Shown: one piece after another, positions 12,405 to 24,698 of the stretch | Layout: the number at the start of each line of letters is the position of its first letter | Numbering within the stretch: the stretch's first letter is position 1 | DNA from: Nyssa sinensis | Lineage: Eukaryota > Streptophyta > Magnoliopsida > Cornales > Nyssaceae | Assembly: GCA_008638375.1 (NCBI GenBank) | Contig: CM018031.1 | Location: 12,806,562 to 12,870,561 of the forward strand | Length of the DNA: 64,000 bases | Direction: 5' to 3' | Translations under genes and position numbers: made by a program | Notes under the pieces: model-generated | Seen by the model: the letters and a program-made list of their open reading frames with translations, nothing else | Told to the model about the DNA's origin: nothing | Database searches by the model: none

Positions 12405-12545
12405 ATAATTGCAAATGGGATAACTTCCCACATAATCGCCTTAGGCTGCCTTTCTGCTTGGTTTTTTAATGGTTCCAAGGTGTGTCCCTTGTAGTTCATA
12501 TATTTTTCTCCTCTTTGGTAGTATAGCTCTTCAATAAAAAGAAAA
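12405..12545 (-). pseudogene. LINE pol C-terminal fragment, upstream half
   Basis: Begins with the right copy of the ATAAT duplication (12405-12409). The minus strand reads MNYKGHTLEPLKNQAERQ followed by ..IMWEVIPFAI, the segment that precedes the WAVWKQRN block in LINE C-termini. It joins in frame to 7583-7401 across the copia-1 insertion. No LINE reverse transcriptase domain is seen further upstream, so the copy is 5'-truncated or decayed. Confidence 0.6.
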
Positions 12546-12580
12546 TTAATCTTTTATATATACTATTATTGACCCAAAAA

Positions 12581-12780
12581 TTAGTGGCGGATTTGGAGCA
12601 TTAATGAAAGGGGCAAAAAAATTCAAATTAAAATTTTAAGGGATCCTTTATAAGAAAGTAAAAAAATTTGGGGACAATTCCTAATTTTTGAAAAAATTCT
12701 ATAGAAAATGGGAATAAAATATCAAGTTTCTAAAATTTTGGGGGACATGGCCACCTCTAGCCCCCCTTAGACCACTTACA
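12581..12780. repeat. Dispersed repeat, 'AGTGGCGGAT..GGGGG' type
   Basis: Starts AGTGGCGGATTTGGAGCATT and ends ..GGCCACCTCTAGCCCCCCTT with AT-rich sequence and short G runs between. The same kind of ends occur at 47586-47920 (CAGTGGCCGATCCAGAAATT...CTCCCTTTATTCCCC) and a fragment near 15880-15925. Such ends are common in plant genomes and may be remnants of hAT-type transposons; that assignment is tentative. Confidence 0.4.
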
Positions 12781-14874
12781 AGAAAAAGAAACATTTTTTA
12801 AAGCAAAAAAACGTATTTTCCCCGGCTACAATTTTTATACTTGCACATGCATTCTAATAATAATAGACAAAATAGTATTTATTTTATATTTTAATATATT
12901 TTTTTTATCTCACCTTTAGCTCTCTCTCCACTACTCTCTCTCTTTTTCAACCTCTATATTTTGCCTCCCCTTTCTCTCCCCACTCGAAGCATATATGCTT
13001 CTTATCCAGCATTGTTCATTAGTTGGAGGCAAAATGGCTTCAGCCATTACTATTATGTTGGAATGTGGAAATTTAATGAATGAAAGGTAAATTGGTAGTT
13101 AGGACGTATACCCCTTCTCCTACATTCTTTTTGAAGATGCTCTTATAGTCACTGTCAAAAATTAATAAAGTAAATAAATAAAAAAGTAAGACTTATTCTT
13201 GTTTTTTTAGCTTAAAAAAAAAAAAAACCATTTAGGGCCTTTCTTTGTATTTTAAGTGAAGGAGAATATAAACTATTGTAATTAAGATTGAATTTTCTTG
13301 AGAAAAATTAAAATCTATCAATTGTTATATTTATTGTAAGAGAATGTAAGTAACATGTAGGTGGTACATATCTTTTACAATTTAAGTAGCTATTTGGTTC
13401 TCGACAAGTATAGTGAGTGTTTGGAGTTACTTCGTCAACTATAAAATGCGTTCAAATTAAAGATTTGAAAAAAATCATCAAAGGTTAAGCATATTTTAAA
13501 TGTTCGATAAAAGGTTAAGCATATTTCTCTAATTAAATTTTACAAATACAATTACAAAATCAGTTTGAAAGACGCTTCAAGTCCGCACTCGTCGAGTACA
13601 CAAATTCTATAAATAATATTTTTTGAAAATTCCAAAGGAGCCCAACAATATTTATATTGTCCATTGTGACTTATTGTTAGTGATGAAAGGGTAATGTTGT
13701 CCAAAATCTTTCAGCCGATTTCAAGGAGCGTGTCATTTTCTATGGTACTAGCTTTGAGTCTGAAGAAATATCCACAGCAAAACCAAGAAAATAAAATCAA
13801 ACGTGTCTGAAAACAGATTGAGCCTCTTCAAGATGAATCAACCCAGTCCAAAATTATTTAAAATGAGGAAATCAATTTCCAGTCCTCTTCTTCGATTGGG
13901 ACGGCAATATATTAGGATGGAGTGTCAAATTAAATATCTTCAATCTTAGTTCTCTGTTTGAATCATGAAAATGAATCACATGCTTATTACTGTTATAAGT
14001 ATGACTTAAGTGACAAAATTTTTAAATGTATTTTGTTTTTAAACTTGCATGGGTTTGTGATGTAGGACATATATATATATATATATATTATCAGTTAAAA
14101 ACATGTATTTTATTTTAAAGTCACTGTAAAATTCTTTAGTTTTTAAATTTAAACTTATTTTAAATTAGTTATTTTAAATAAATATAACTCTTTATTTTAT
14201 TAGAATTATGATAAAAATACGAGTTATAATTTTCTAGTCAAAATATTAGTATTCTAACGCTATAAATATGATGTAATATGTTTTTATGGTTATATTTTGT
14301 TATCAATATTAATGTAATTTTAAATTTTGGAAAATCTATTCTCTTTTTTAGGTTGATCGTTCTCCTTTGAGTTGATTATTAATTACCCAATGTAAATACT
14401 GATCTCGGTTGTATTCATCTTTTTACGTTTTTTGTTGTGTAAATTTGAGTTTTTTTTTTTTTTTTATAGTTTTTTCGTGATACATTGAACAAGCATGGAG
14501 GAGCTACAACCCAAAAGGTGTAATAAAAAAATTTCAAGAAGAAAGGTATTACTGAGTGATACTATGCTCAAATTTGAATATTTTGCACGACTTCACATAA
14601 ATTTTACATAAATACTCAAATTTAAACAAAAATCTCACAATAAAACCTTCTCACATAACCTTTTTTTCCAAGAAGATGCAACAAGTGTACTTACTATTGG
14701 AGACTGGGTTCAATCTCCTTCTGTGAAGTGAAAGGACTAATCACCACCTAATTGTATAAAGGGGAGAGCATAATGAAATGAAAGAACAAAAGAAAGTCCA
14801 ACTTGGATTATTTTTGGAGATTTGGACTATTAGAATGAAAGAACAACAAATAGATATGATGAAGAGTTAGGAAC

Positions 14875-14877
<3 letters not shown>

Positions 14878-14911
<34 letters not shown>
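14878..14911. repeat. (CT)n microsatellite
   Basis: About 17 uninterrupted CT units. Confidence 0.95.
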
Positions 14912-14915
<4 letters not shown>

Positions 14916-15300
14916 AATTGTGAAGCTTAAGAAGGATGAGTTGTGTGAGCAAACTTTTTAGCCCATTGGTCCATGTCTTGACTCGAGTGGGAGTGCCGTT
15001 AATTTGGCAAACACTTACCACATTCACATGCCTTGGGCCATAGTAAAAACACTGTCAACAAATTTCTTATTGTGAGCTTTGTCCAACCTCTGTCTCCCGC
15101 CTTTCAGAAAGTTCTCTATAAGTCTGAATTCTCTTTTTTTCTTCATCCTATAATGATATATATACATTAGTACAATGATAAAGTTACTTAATTTTGACAC
15201 GCGTACATGTAATATTTCCCAAATACCATAATAACAAAAGCTTCAACACTAGATTTGCTCTTTTAATAATATATATATACACTTCATTTTCATCTTCTTC

Positions 15301-16864
15301 TTGATCTTCTTTATTTTATATTATTATTATTATTATTATTATAATAATAATAATAGAAGGGCTCAATGCATAAACTCAGATCAAGTACTCCAAATTATGA
15401 GTGTGAATACAACACCATATACTAATTCAGAAAATCTTTCTAAATTTGTTAAGTTTATGGCAGTTAGCACATGTGATGGTGACTTTTCACTTGAGGTATC
15501 AAAGATTTTACTAGTAAAGAAATTATTCAATAAAACGGCACTCCACTTTATTATTTGAGATAGAACACTTATCTCTACAAAATGTATTACTTTTCTAAAA
15601 TTTATGTTAAAAAACTTTCTTATGTTATTAAGAGTGATAAAAGTTGTGAGAAACAATCGTATCACATCAAATAATGATATAAAGTAATCATTTTATTAAA
15701 TAACTTCTTTTACTGATAGGTAGGTCTAAAATTTTTTTTCTAGCAGATAAAATTATAATTTTAAGAGGAATCTTATGAATTTTTTTTTTTTAAAAAAATA
15801 TTGAGAAGGCTAATTCATAATTTTTAAAGAATTTTAACAAAATAACAATAAAAAAATTCAAAATTTTCAAATCTTTTGGGATCGTGCCCTCCCGTGTCAA
15901 CCCTACATCCCCCCTTACGCCCCCTCTCTCCCTGGAAGGCCCAAAATATCATTCCCTACCCTCCAAAATATCCTTTTTATGACACCCTATCAATCATGAT
16001 TTTTTGGACTAACCCGAACAAGAATGATTCCAAATGGTCACTTTGCTCTTCCTGGTCACATGTAGATATCGGCCGCCGTGTTCCTAACTTTATAAAAGAG
16101 TAGTCTGTGGCCAACAATAGCCTCATTTTAATGGCTTCTAAGTTCAAACCATGACGATTGAAGACTGTGTTTTATCATGATCAAGTATTCATCACGGCAC
16201 CTTGATGTATGCTTGTGTTTTATAATGATTAAGAATTGGGATAATTAGTTCGAACTCTATGTCCTGCACACACAGTTAGACCAGGCCCCTCCTCTCCTAT
16301 CAGTATACTAAAAAAAAAAAAGAAATAATTATACTAACTTTTTTTTTTTTTTGAATAATTCAACAATTATAAGGATTTTTTTAATACTTTTTAAAATTAC
16401 ATTAACTTTTCATTTATTATACTAACAATATACAAATTTTTTCTTCCATACAAAATTCATCATTTACAATTAAGGATTTCAACAAAAAAAATTATTAAAA
16501 TATTTTTGTACATATTATACTAACTTCTCTTATTTTTTCAAAGATTATGAGAAATTTCGATAATTATCAATACCATAAAAAATATTAGCGTAATGTAATT
16601 ATTCATAAGGATAGAATGTTAAATTCATATTTTTTTCATTAATATTCATTTTTTCGCCAATTCTAATTAAAAAAAAGTCAATATAATATTTTGATATCAT
16701 AATAAAAAATTTTATAATTATTAAATATGAGAAGGGACTTGAGTATAATCATCCCAAGTATTCTTGGCTGTTTGATCCATCAGTACTACTCTGTCCTAGC
16801 AAGTTGCAAGTGCCACGTAATTTACTGTTGAGAAGTGATGAGACTCGTACATATGTAGGGATGG
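15301..16864. other. Intergenic; low-complexity sequence, no gene seen
   Basis: The open frame at 15301-15558 is driven by a (TAT)n/(AATA)n palindromic low-complexity start (tyrosine then asparagine runs) and has no recognisable domain. A fragment at about 15880-15925 resembles the end of the dispersed repeat at 12581. Many homopolymer T and A runs are present. Confidence 0.45.
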
Positions 16865-16870
16865 CTAACT

Positions 16871-17062
16871 GCCATTATTGCAAGCTTATTCTATTTTGAG
16901 ATATATATATATATATATATATATATTATGGAGTGTGCCATTATTGCAAGCTTATTCTATTTTGAGATATATATATATATATATATATATCTCAAAATAG
17001 AATAAGCTTGCAATAATTGCAGTTATATATATCTCAAAATAGAATAAGCTTGCAATAATGGC
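16871..17062. repeat. Four-copy foldback of a 30-bp unit with (AT)n spacers
   Basis: A 30-bp unit starting GCCATTATTGCAAGCTTATT and ending CTATTTTGAG occurs at 16871-16900 and 16937-16966 on the plus strand, then in inverted orientation at 16991-17020 (one mismatch) and 17033-17062 (perfect). (AT)n tracts separate copies 1-2 and 2-3 and also follow copy 4. The outer flanks TAACT (16866-16870) and AGTTA (17063-17067) extend the symmetry. Copies 2 and 3 are joined by a pure (AT)n loop, so the centre is a long perfect hairpin. Confidence 0.93.
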
Positions 17063-17092
17063 AGTTATATATATATATATATATATATATAT

Positions 17093-17762
17093 CACAGTGG
17101 CATAAAGACATGGATTATTAAATTTGCTTGCGTCAAAATAACCATTTAGTTAGACAAATATTGCATGGAGGGATGCAACAAGGCCACGTTGGATAGTAAT
17201 AAAAAGGCACAATGATGCTCGTCCATATATAAATAGGTGTGAGTGTGGGGGTGTATTTCTATGTTTATTGTTTCATGTTTTGAAACGAATCTTTCTGGAG
17301 TATCAATTTATGTGCTCAGTATGTATGCATACAGCAATACGGATGATATATATATAGCTAAACAGTAGAGTTGAAGAGTGCACGAATAGTAGAATGTCCC
17401 TGTTTCTGAGTCTACATTCTCTTAACTTGTTTGGCCATCTTTCTAATTAAGTCAAGAGATGGAAATGGAAATGGAAGGGTTCATCTAGTCTTTGAATGTT
17501 TGGTATTAACAGAATATCCAACATAGGGAAAACGTTGGAGATCAGGGGGAGCACTTCTTCACGTGGCCTCCAAGCTCCGACAGGGACATGTAAATTCCCA
17601 TCCCTCGCCAATCTTCTTATCTTCTCATCTATTTTTCTCTCCTCTCTCTCCCACCCAATTATAAATTGGCTTTCGATAGCACCATCTTTATCTCTACAGG
17701 CCACTTTCGTTTGCTAATGCAATCTAAATGACCAAAATACCTTCACATGTTAATTAGTTCAT

Positions 17763-17825
<63 letters not shown>

Positions 17826-18960
17826 ACCAAATTAAAGATGGTTTTATATGACCTTTCATAGTCTGATGTAATGGTAAAAGCTCAAGTAATTGCTTGGGTT
17901 ATGTATTTAGATGGATGTATATGCTCTGTGTTTGTGTGTGTAAATCCTGTGGGCTATTTTTTGAAGAAAAAAATGTTAGGTGTTATGGGATTATTTTGAA
18001 AAAAAAAAGGGAACATTAGTTTTATAAAGATATATGTAAAATTGTAATGATTTATTAATGCTAAAATGTAAATTTGTATTGAAACATTTTTGGAATTTCA
18101 ATAATCATCACTTTACAAAATATTGGCAAATATACAAACTGAACGCACTTCTAAGGGGATGCTTTTCAACCCCTATTCTTTTTTTTATGGGAATAATGTT
18201 TCATGTCCAGCACCTTCATCTCACATTTCTTATGAGGGTTGAATCCTATTTTTTGTGAGAATAGCGTGATGAAAGTGATAGGACATGAAACATTGTTTTT
18301 TATTTTTTTTTTTTGCTGTTAGTTTGCATCTCTTAAAATAATATTTTATGCATGAGGCCCACCAAAATGTGATTTTGTAAATGTTTGAATATAATTGTTA
18401 AAATGTGATTATGTGCATGGGCGACCAAATCACAATTGTAAAATAGGGTTTTGCATAAGTTAAAAAAATTTGTTTATTCTGGATCGAGGTTTTATTCAAG
18501 TGGTGTAAGTTTTCACTTTCTACACAATTAACGTAAATTTGATTATCTCTTATACTCGTTGTACCAAATATATATATATATATATAGCTATATATATCTG
18601 CTTCTCCAATTTTGAGTTTTTACAAGTTTATTCCTAATCATATTACTTACACATCACGCAATATATACAATATAAATGATAAAAGGAAAAAATCACAATA
18701 TAAAATCACTTTTACACTATTTTTACTAAACACGCAAATCACAAACTAATAATTCTCTAAAGTTCATTCCCAATAATTAATTCATCAAAATCAACTCCCC
18801 AAACTTTAAAATGTTATATTATATATCGGATTTTCTAAATTAATTTTCTCATTTTTAGAGATAAGTAAATTCTACATGTATTTATAATACTGAAACTATC
18901 GTTTTGTATTTAAAAGTGAAAAAAAAATTATTAAAATTTTTTATTATGTATAACATTATT
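17093..18960. other. Intergenic; no recognisable gene
   Basis: The minus-strand open frame at 17447-17704 (85 codons, containing WRPREEVLPLISNVFPMLDI) has fairly coding-like composition but was not recognised. The rest is AT-rich with microsatellites at 17763-17822 and 18567-18600. Confidence 0.4.
17763..17822. repeat. Compound (TA)n(GA)n microsatellite
   Basis: About 24 bases of TA repeats run directly into about 34 bases of GA repeats. Confidence 0.93.
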
Positions 18961-19618
18961 TGTACAAATAATATATATATATATATATATTTATTTATTT
19001 ATTCCTCCCACCATCTCACATTGGAATCAGCAACAATACTAAGTAGTGGCCTACAATTTTAGAACGTTTAGTTAGTCTATTTGTATGGCGAAGATTGAGG
19101 ACAGTATCGAAATTTAGCAAGCTAGTGAAAATATCTAAGTGGCCAAGACTTTTTCCACATGTAAGTGGTCACTTTCAGCAAGCCGGTCATTGTAGCTGGG
19201 CCGACGTTGATTCTGCCTCGAAAGGATTTCACACCGTCGACTCTGACTCTGACACTGACTCTGATGAGCACCTTCGGCCATCCAAGTCCATATAATATAA
19301 TATAATATAATATAATATATATATATATATAGATATATTTGTGTGTGTGTGTGTGTATATGCCCACACACATCAGCAAAGCAAAGCCATGCAGAGGAGTT
19401 TTATTGATATTGGAATCACTTGATCTGATTTCTTGAACTCAACCATCTACATCCACTCAAAATTATGAATTGTCTAAAGTTTGATAATTCATTTTAACTG
19501 GTGGAAAATGGAATCTTTTTTTTCATTTTTCTTGGCTAGCTTTTGAAATCAACAAATCTAATTTCAGAGCCAATGTAAAGAACAAAGCCCGCTATCACAT
19601 CTGATATATATATATATG

Positions 19619-19649
<31 letters not shown>

Positions 19650-22504
19650 CATGTTGAATCACTATCTCTTCATGAAATATACATACATATATATATATAT
19701 ATATCATGTTGAATCACTATCTCTTCATGAAATTCTATCTCAAGAAAATCGCATATGGGATTCTACCAATCAGTTCGGAGAAATTATTCTATGGCATGTG
19801 CTGGATAATGTTATTGTGATTTTACTATTTAAATCACAATAAAATTTATAAATATTTAAATTATATTGGAAGATCCATAATGACTTGAAATAATTATTAA
19901 GATAGGCTTGGCATGGTTGGCCATTTTTCTTTTTTTTTTGTTCTTTGCTGTTTATGAGTGTAAGTGAGCTTTTCTCGTGCATTACTTGGGTTTATTAATA
20001 TGACATGATTAATTATTTTCCTCATTCAAATGAAAAAAATGCCAGAAAAGCTTCATTTGATTAAGTGATAGCACGGTATGTAGCTAAAAAGGGTGAGGAT
20101 GTTATGAATTTGACTAAATAAAGTGTAATCAAGCTTTCCAATCAATTGGGGAAGGCTACTTGTCCATTCATGCCTTCTCCCGAACGAGAAGTCATGCATT
20201 CAACTCTCACTCTTTTATTAAGAGAATATAAGTATTTATTTTCAACAAATTATAGATTAGGTTAGATTTTTTCTTTAAGATTCAAATTTTAGAGACTCCT
20301 GCTACATTTAGGTACAAATAAGAAAATATATACATCAATGCGACATTGCCCGTTTAAACTATTCAGCAATGTCGTGTCTTGATGAATATTTAATCCCACG
20401 ATCATGAAAAGTCTGTCATATGCGTGTGATAGTTCTTATGATTTTAACAATACAACAAATCTCGCATGTATCGCACAAAATATTAAAATTATAAAAATCA
20501 TCACAACATGTAATGAGTTCATGAAATAATTTCTCCAAAATAATCAATAATCAGCTTACTTACATTAATATTATGCTTGTCTTGCATTGATTCAGTCCAA
20601 ATGTGGAACCACCTATGAAGTATTTATTTCAAGTTCATAATAGTTGGTTAGGTTTTTGTAGGATTTATACCCGAGAAATTATTTTATGAGTCCATTATAT
20701 AAATGTAATAATCTCTATAATTTTAACATTACAATAAATTTTAGGTAAACCACACATAAAATACTGATACTATATGACGGATTTGGAAAATATTTTCTCT
20801 TTCCTTTCCTCTGAGAGTTGGATATGTTTATACAATGGCAGAGAATGGAATCAAAGTGGGCCTGCTTTTCTTCTGGGCCTGAATTCATCTTCCGTAGCTT
20901 TCTATAGACATGTTTGACTGATTTTAGTATAAGTTGTGGTCCCTTTTTCGATGGCAATATAACTTCATCTGCTAAAAATGCATCATAGTTTATTTTTAAT
21001 GAGATAAGTTTAGTGGACAATATGTGAATTTCATTAGTGTTTAGGACGAGTTTGGGCGATATCATCCTATCCTCACTCATTCTAATTATATAAAATAAAA
21101 TAAAAAATTAATTTTATATTATATAATTAATGTTTATAGTAATATTTTTTAGTCTTATATTAAAAAATTAGACAAAACTTAATAGAGTTATACTTTTATA
21201 GAAGAAAACAATACAATTATAATTCTTTGTTGATGTGTATATTTTCTTATTTTAATACACCTAATGTTTTATTTGAAATTGTTAATTATAATTAATTTAA
21301 TAAATAAATAAAAAGTTTAATAATTAAATAGCCCCAGAATCTCCCCATTAATTGACCAAAAGGACAAAAGAGGAATCAAAACTAAATATATTAATGTGTT
21401 TGGATAGTGATTCAGATATGATTTTCTGAAAAATGTTTCTAAAATGTGTTTCAGAATTTTGTAATTGATTTTTGAAAATTACAAAAATGCGTTTGGTTAT
21501 GTTAATTAGAATTTAGTTTCTGTGTGAAAATTCGTTTGAATATAACAATATTTGAATTTAAATTTATGAGAACAAAAACATTGAAAATATTCAGAATGCT
21601 TTTAAGATAATAATTTTATATATATGCCAATGTTTGTAAAATCCCGTGAGTAAGAAAATGCTTGATGAAAACAACTAACTAAAGCATTGAAGATGATTGA
21701 ATGTGGCAGAAGATTAAAAAGACATTCACCGGTAGATGGTCAGTTGTTTTGTGACTTTTGTCAATTTGGACATTGTGTTATCAAATCAAATTCATAACAT
21801 AGCCAATTATGTTAAAAAAATAAAGATTGCATTTGAATAATAATTCAAATGGTCCGTTTGAGTTTGCTGAAACTGATAAAGAAATGATTATGTGAAAAAC
21901 GAGTTTACAGGAAATATTTCTTAGATAAGCAGATTGATGTTTGGATGGATGTTTTAAAAAGCGATTATGATGTTAGAAGTGATAATTAGTGGTTGGGTAA
22001 AATTATTTATAAGTGATTTTTGATGTTATTATATCATTTTTGTCCTTTAACATTTATTAGATGGTTTGAGATATGTTTGGTTATATGTTATTTAAATAAT
22101 TGTTTTAAAAAATTATAATATATAATATATATATATATAACATATAACATTAAAAAAATTAATATATTAAATATTGATCATTGATGTAAAATAAACAACA
22201 TTAAAATAAATTTATATATTATATATTAAACAATTTAAAGAGCTATATAATTTTATTAGTGAACAACAGAAGAGAACAGCAGATTGGAGTCGTAATTGAA
22301 AGGCAACTGGTTTTAGCTTTAGTTGTAATGTTTTAAAAAGGAAGAGACAGTTTAGTAAAATAATGCATCAACCCACACAAGCAGGCTGCTAGAAGTACCT
22401 CGAAAGTCCAACCTACTTCAAAACTCTCTTTTGGGCTACAAGCATCAACCGCAAAGCCAGACACCAAATTAAGTCCAAAATAACGACTGCAGTCTGCAAA
22501 CGGG
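18961..22504. other. Intergenic; microsatellites and repeats, no gene assigned
   Basis: A compound (TATAA)n(TA)n(TG)n tract lies at 19289-19356. A GC-richer patch at 19090-19290 has an open frame of 66 codons with a DSDSDTDSDE run; it was not recognised. A perfect 9-bp inverted repeat, CGACATTGC / GCAATGTCG, lies at 20341-20374. Minus-strand open frames at 20715-21080 and 22333-22515 show no known motif. Between 21390 and 22260 several TGTTTGG-type ends suggest decayed MITEs. Confidence 0.4.
19650..19733. repeat. Direct duplication of a 29-bp unit across an AT microsatellite
   Basis: CATGTTGAATCACTATCTCT and its continuation TCATGAAAT occur identically at 19650-19678 and 19705-19733, each preceded by an (AT)n tract with scattered GTAT or ACATACAT variants. 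It looks like replication slippage or unequal exchange in the AT tract. Confidence 0.9.
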
Positions 22505-22512
22505 CCATAGGC

Positions 22513-23238
22513 CATGTTTGGTGTGAATGAATGAAATGACTATCCTATCAAATGAAATAGAAATGATATAAAATAAAATAATGATTACTTATTTACGCAT
22601 TAGTTATCATAATGAGACCAGACGAAGAATCAATGAAGGGACCGGTTCACGATTTACTGGTTCAACCGGTTTAAGAGGTTTTATAATTAATATATTAAAA
22701 ATATCAATAAATATATTAAAAATTAAGAAAATAACAAAATATAAGAATAATCATTGAAATTATCTTAATGTATAAGTTTAATATATTTGTATATATAACA
22801 AAAATACCTGCAAAAATATCTTATTTTATACTAAATTTTATCATTTAATTATCAAATATAAGAAATTTTGTGAAAACAAAAAGTTGTAGGTGATAAAAAG
22901 ATAAAAGATGGTTTAACCGATTTTTTTTTTAAAATCAGCTGGTTCACTCAATTTTTTTAAAAATTGACCGGTTCAACCAGTTTTTTCTAGTTCTTTAGCA
23001 AAATTGATATTTTAATCAAACCAAACCGGTTTAATGTTCAGTTGCAACCGGTTGAACTGACTGGTTCGATCCTGGTTCTGATAATTATGCATCTACGTCA
23101 AAGGAATGCTTAGAATAATTTTAATAGAATGGTCATCTCATTAAATAGACATTTCCAATCATACCAAACAAAAATAAAGAACTGAAAAAGTTAAAATAAA
23201 CATTTTTGAAATACTCATTCTACTATACCAAACATGAC
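22513..23238. repeat. MITE with CATGTTTGGT termini, carrying a nested CCGGTT repeat
   Basis: The left end CATGTTTGGTGTGAATGAAT is mirrored by the right end, whose reverse complement is CATGTTTGGTATAGTAGAAT. Inside it, about 22609-23085 is a second repeat with GGACCGGTTCACG / GGTTCAACCGGTTT on the left and the inverted AAACCGGTT / GGTTGAACTGACTGGTTC on the right. ATAAT-like bases flank the inner element, but a confident target duplication could not be fixed. Family assignment is open. Confidence 0.5.
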
Positions 23239-23356
23239 ATTAGAGTTAGATTCGATGAAAATTTATTCATCGCATCTTTTGTTTAATTTTCCTTTAAGCA
23301 TTTAACAGGTAACCATGTTTGTTTTTTTAGATTAGATAAGGATGGATTACCTTTCT

Positions 23357-23397
<41 letters not shown>

Positions 23398-23951
23398 GTG
23401 ATAGGATTAAAAATCTCAATCATTTCTTACCATTATTTTATCCATATTTTGAAGCCATTATTTATTTCCTGATATTATTACTATCGGAGAGCCTTTTTTT
23501 TTTTTTTTTTTCACACTACTGACTTTACAAGATTTTCGAAACTAATTTATCAAATTTCCTTATCAAACCCACAAACAAACATACTGTGCTTCACCACACC
23601 ACAGACGTCAAAAATCAAAATGCGATTCTTCTCTCCTCTCTCCCAACGAATCTAAACTAGCTCATAGGCATCAACTAACTAGAACATGTTGCACTGCACA
23701 TGATCAATCTCATTTAAGTGCATCTCTCCCATCAATTGATCAGAAATCAACATACATAGGGCACCATCAGAACACATCTATTGCTATGTGTTTTACATGA
23801 AGCTAAACAGAAAGAGAAAAGCATATCATTATCATTGAAATAAGTGGAGCTATTAACCTTTTTTCAATTCAATCCCTCAAGTCAGATAGACATCCAACAC
23901 AAAAATCCTAAATGATACTATCAAAATATAAGACAAACATTCTGGTAGCAG
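23239..23951. other. Intergenic, 3' of the P0 pseudogene
   Basis: Contains (AT)n at 23359-23393 and a run of about 20 T at 23494-23512. The part nearest 23950 would be 3' untranslated or downstream sequence of the P0 gene. Confidence 0.4.
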
Positions 23952-24122
23952 TTAGCAGTACACTGCAGTACTTTTAATAACTAAATCGAACAAACCGCCA
24001 GTAAAGTCATCGTCACACTCCTCTATTTCTTCTTCTTCCTTCTTCTTGTCAGCAGATGCTGGAGCAGGCCCAGAATCAGCAACTGCAACTGGAGCCACGA
24101 CAACCACAAATTTTCTTGGATC
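23952..24122 (-). pseudogene. P0 pseudogene exon 4
   Basis: Begins after the acceptor TTGTAG with DPRKFVVVVAPVAVADSG, followed by the A/P/K/E-rich hinge and ECDDD. The canonical terminal motif is replaced by DFTGGLFD and an extra T removes the expected stop, so translation would run to TAA at 23952-23954. The 87-bp intron 3 (24123-24209) is intact. Confidence 0.85.
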
Positions 24123-24209
24123 CTACAATTTTGTTTGTTCAAATTATTAGTAATTGTGCAAGAAAAGAAAAACAAGATAGAAATTTCAAAGCCGCATCTT
24201 AGTGCTAAC

Positions 24210-24698
24210 TTTTAAGTATTCCTCCATTAGCTGAGCTAGTGGAAATGAATACTCTGATGCCACTGCAACGGCTGGAACATTTTTGTAGGCGTTAATGAAC
24301 ATGTGAGGTGCAGCAGCAAGTGTTGGGTATGAACGGCCATTGATAGAGAGTTAATCATGGATACCCCGGCAGCAAATTTCTCAATGAGGTCCTCCTCTGT
24401 GAGATTAAGCACCTCAGGATTGAACACTGAACCCTTGTCATAGACAGACAGGACTGTGAGACCATAAGAGAATGGCCTTATCCCCAGCTTTGAAAGGAGG
24501 GCAGCCTAGGAGGAGCCCACCTTGTCACCCTTCTTTATAAGCTCCACGGGGGTGACTATCTCCACTGTGCCTTTGTTAATCTTGGTTGGGATGTTCAGCC
24601 TGAAAGAAGGAAGTCTGAGATGGATCGAGTCCTGTGTTTCCCGGTGGAACAACAACATCGATTGGATTAATAAGGCCAACGTGTGCGGGAGCTCCAAC
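24210..24698 (-). pseudogene. P0 pseudogene exon 3
   Basis: Acceptor CAAACAG at 24699-24705 and donor GTTAGC at 24209-24204. It encodes the middle of P0 ([50 protein letters not shown], then in another frame [19 protein letters not shown]). Two frameshifts and one TAG (24506-24508) interrupt it. Confidence 0.92.

Larger units (their letters stand above)
12546..15300. other. Intergenic, AT-rich; dispersed repeat and microsatellites only
   Basis: No gene recognised. Contains the repeat at 12581-12780, an (AT)n tract at 14069-14089, a T run at 14451-14466 and a (CT)n microsatellite at 14878-14911. ORFs are short and low in coding character. Confidence 0.5.

Noticed and set aside
15301..15558. 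Open frame starting with a run of tyrosines and asparagines
   Set aside because: Produced by a (TAT)n/(AATA)n microsatellite; no conserved sequence follows.
16871..17062. CRISPR-like array
   Set aside because: The four units are in two orientations with AT microsatellite spacers in a plant genome; it is a foldback repeat.
19630..19842. Open frame at 19.6-19.8 kb
   Set aside because: Encoded by AT microsatellites and the duplicated 29-bp unit, not by a gene.
20341..20374. Perfect 9-bp inverted repeat as a possible small-RNA hairpin
   Set aside because: A 9-bp stem with a 16-base loop is too short for a plant microRNA precursor and is expected by chance at this scale.
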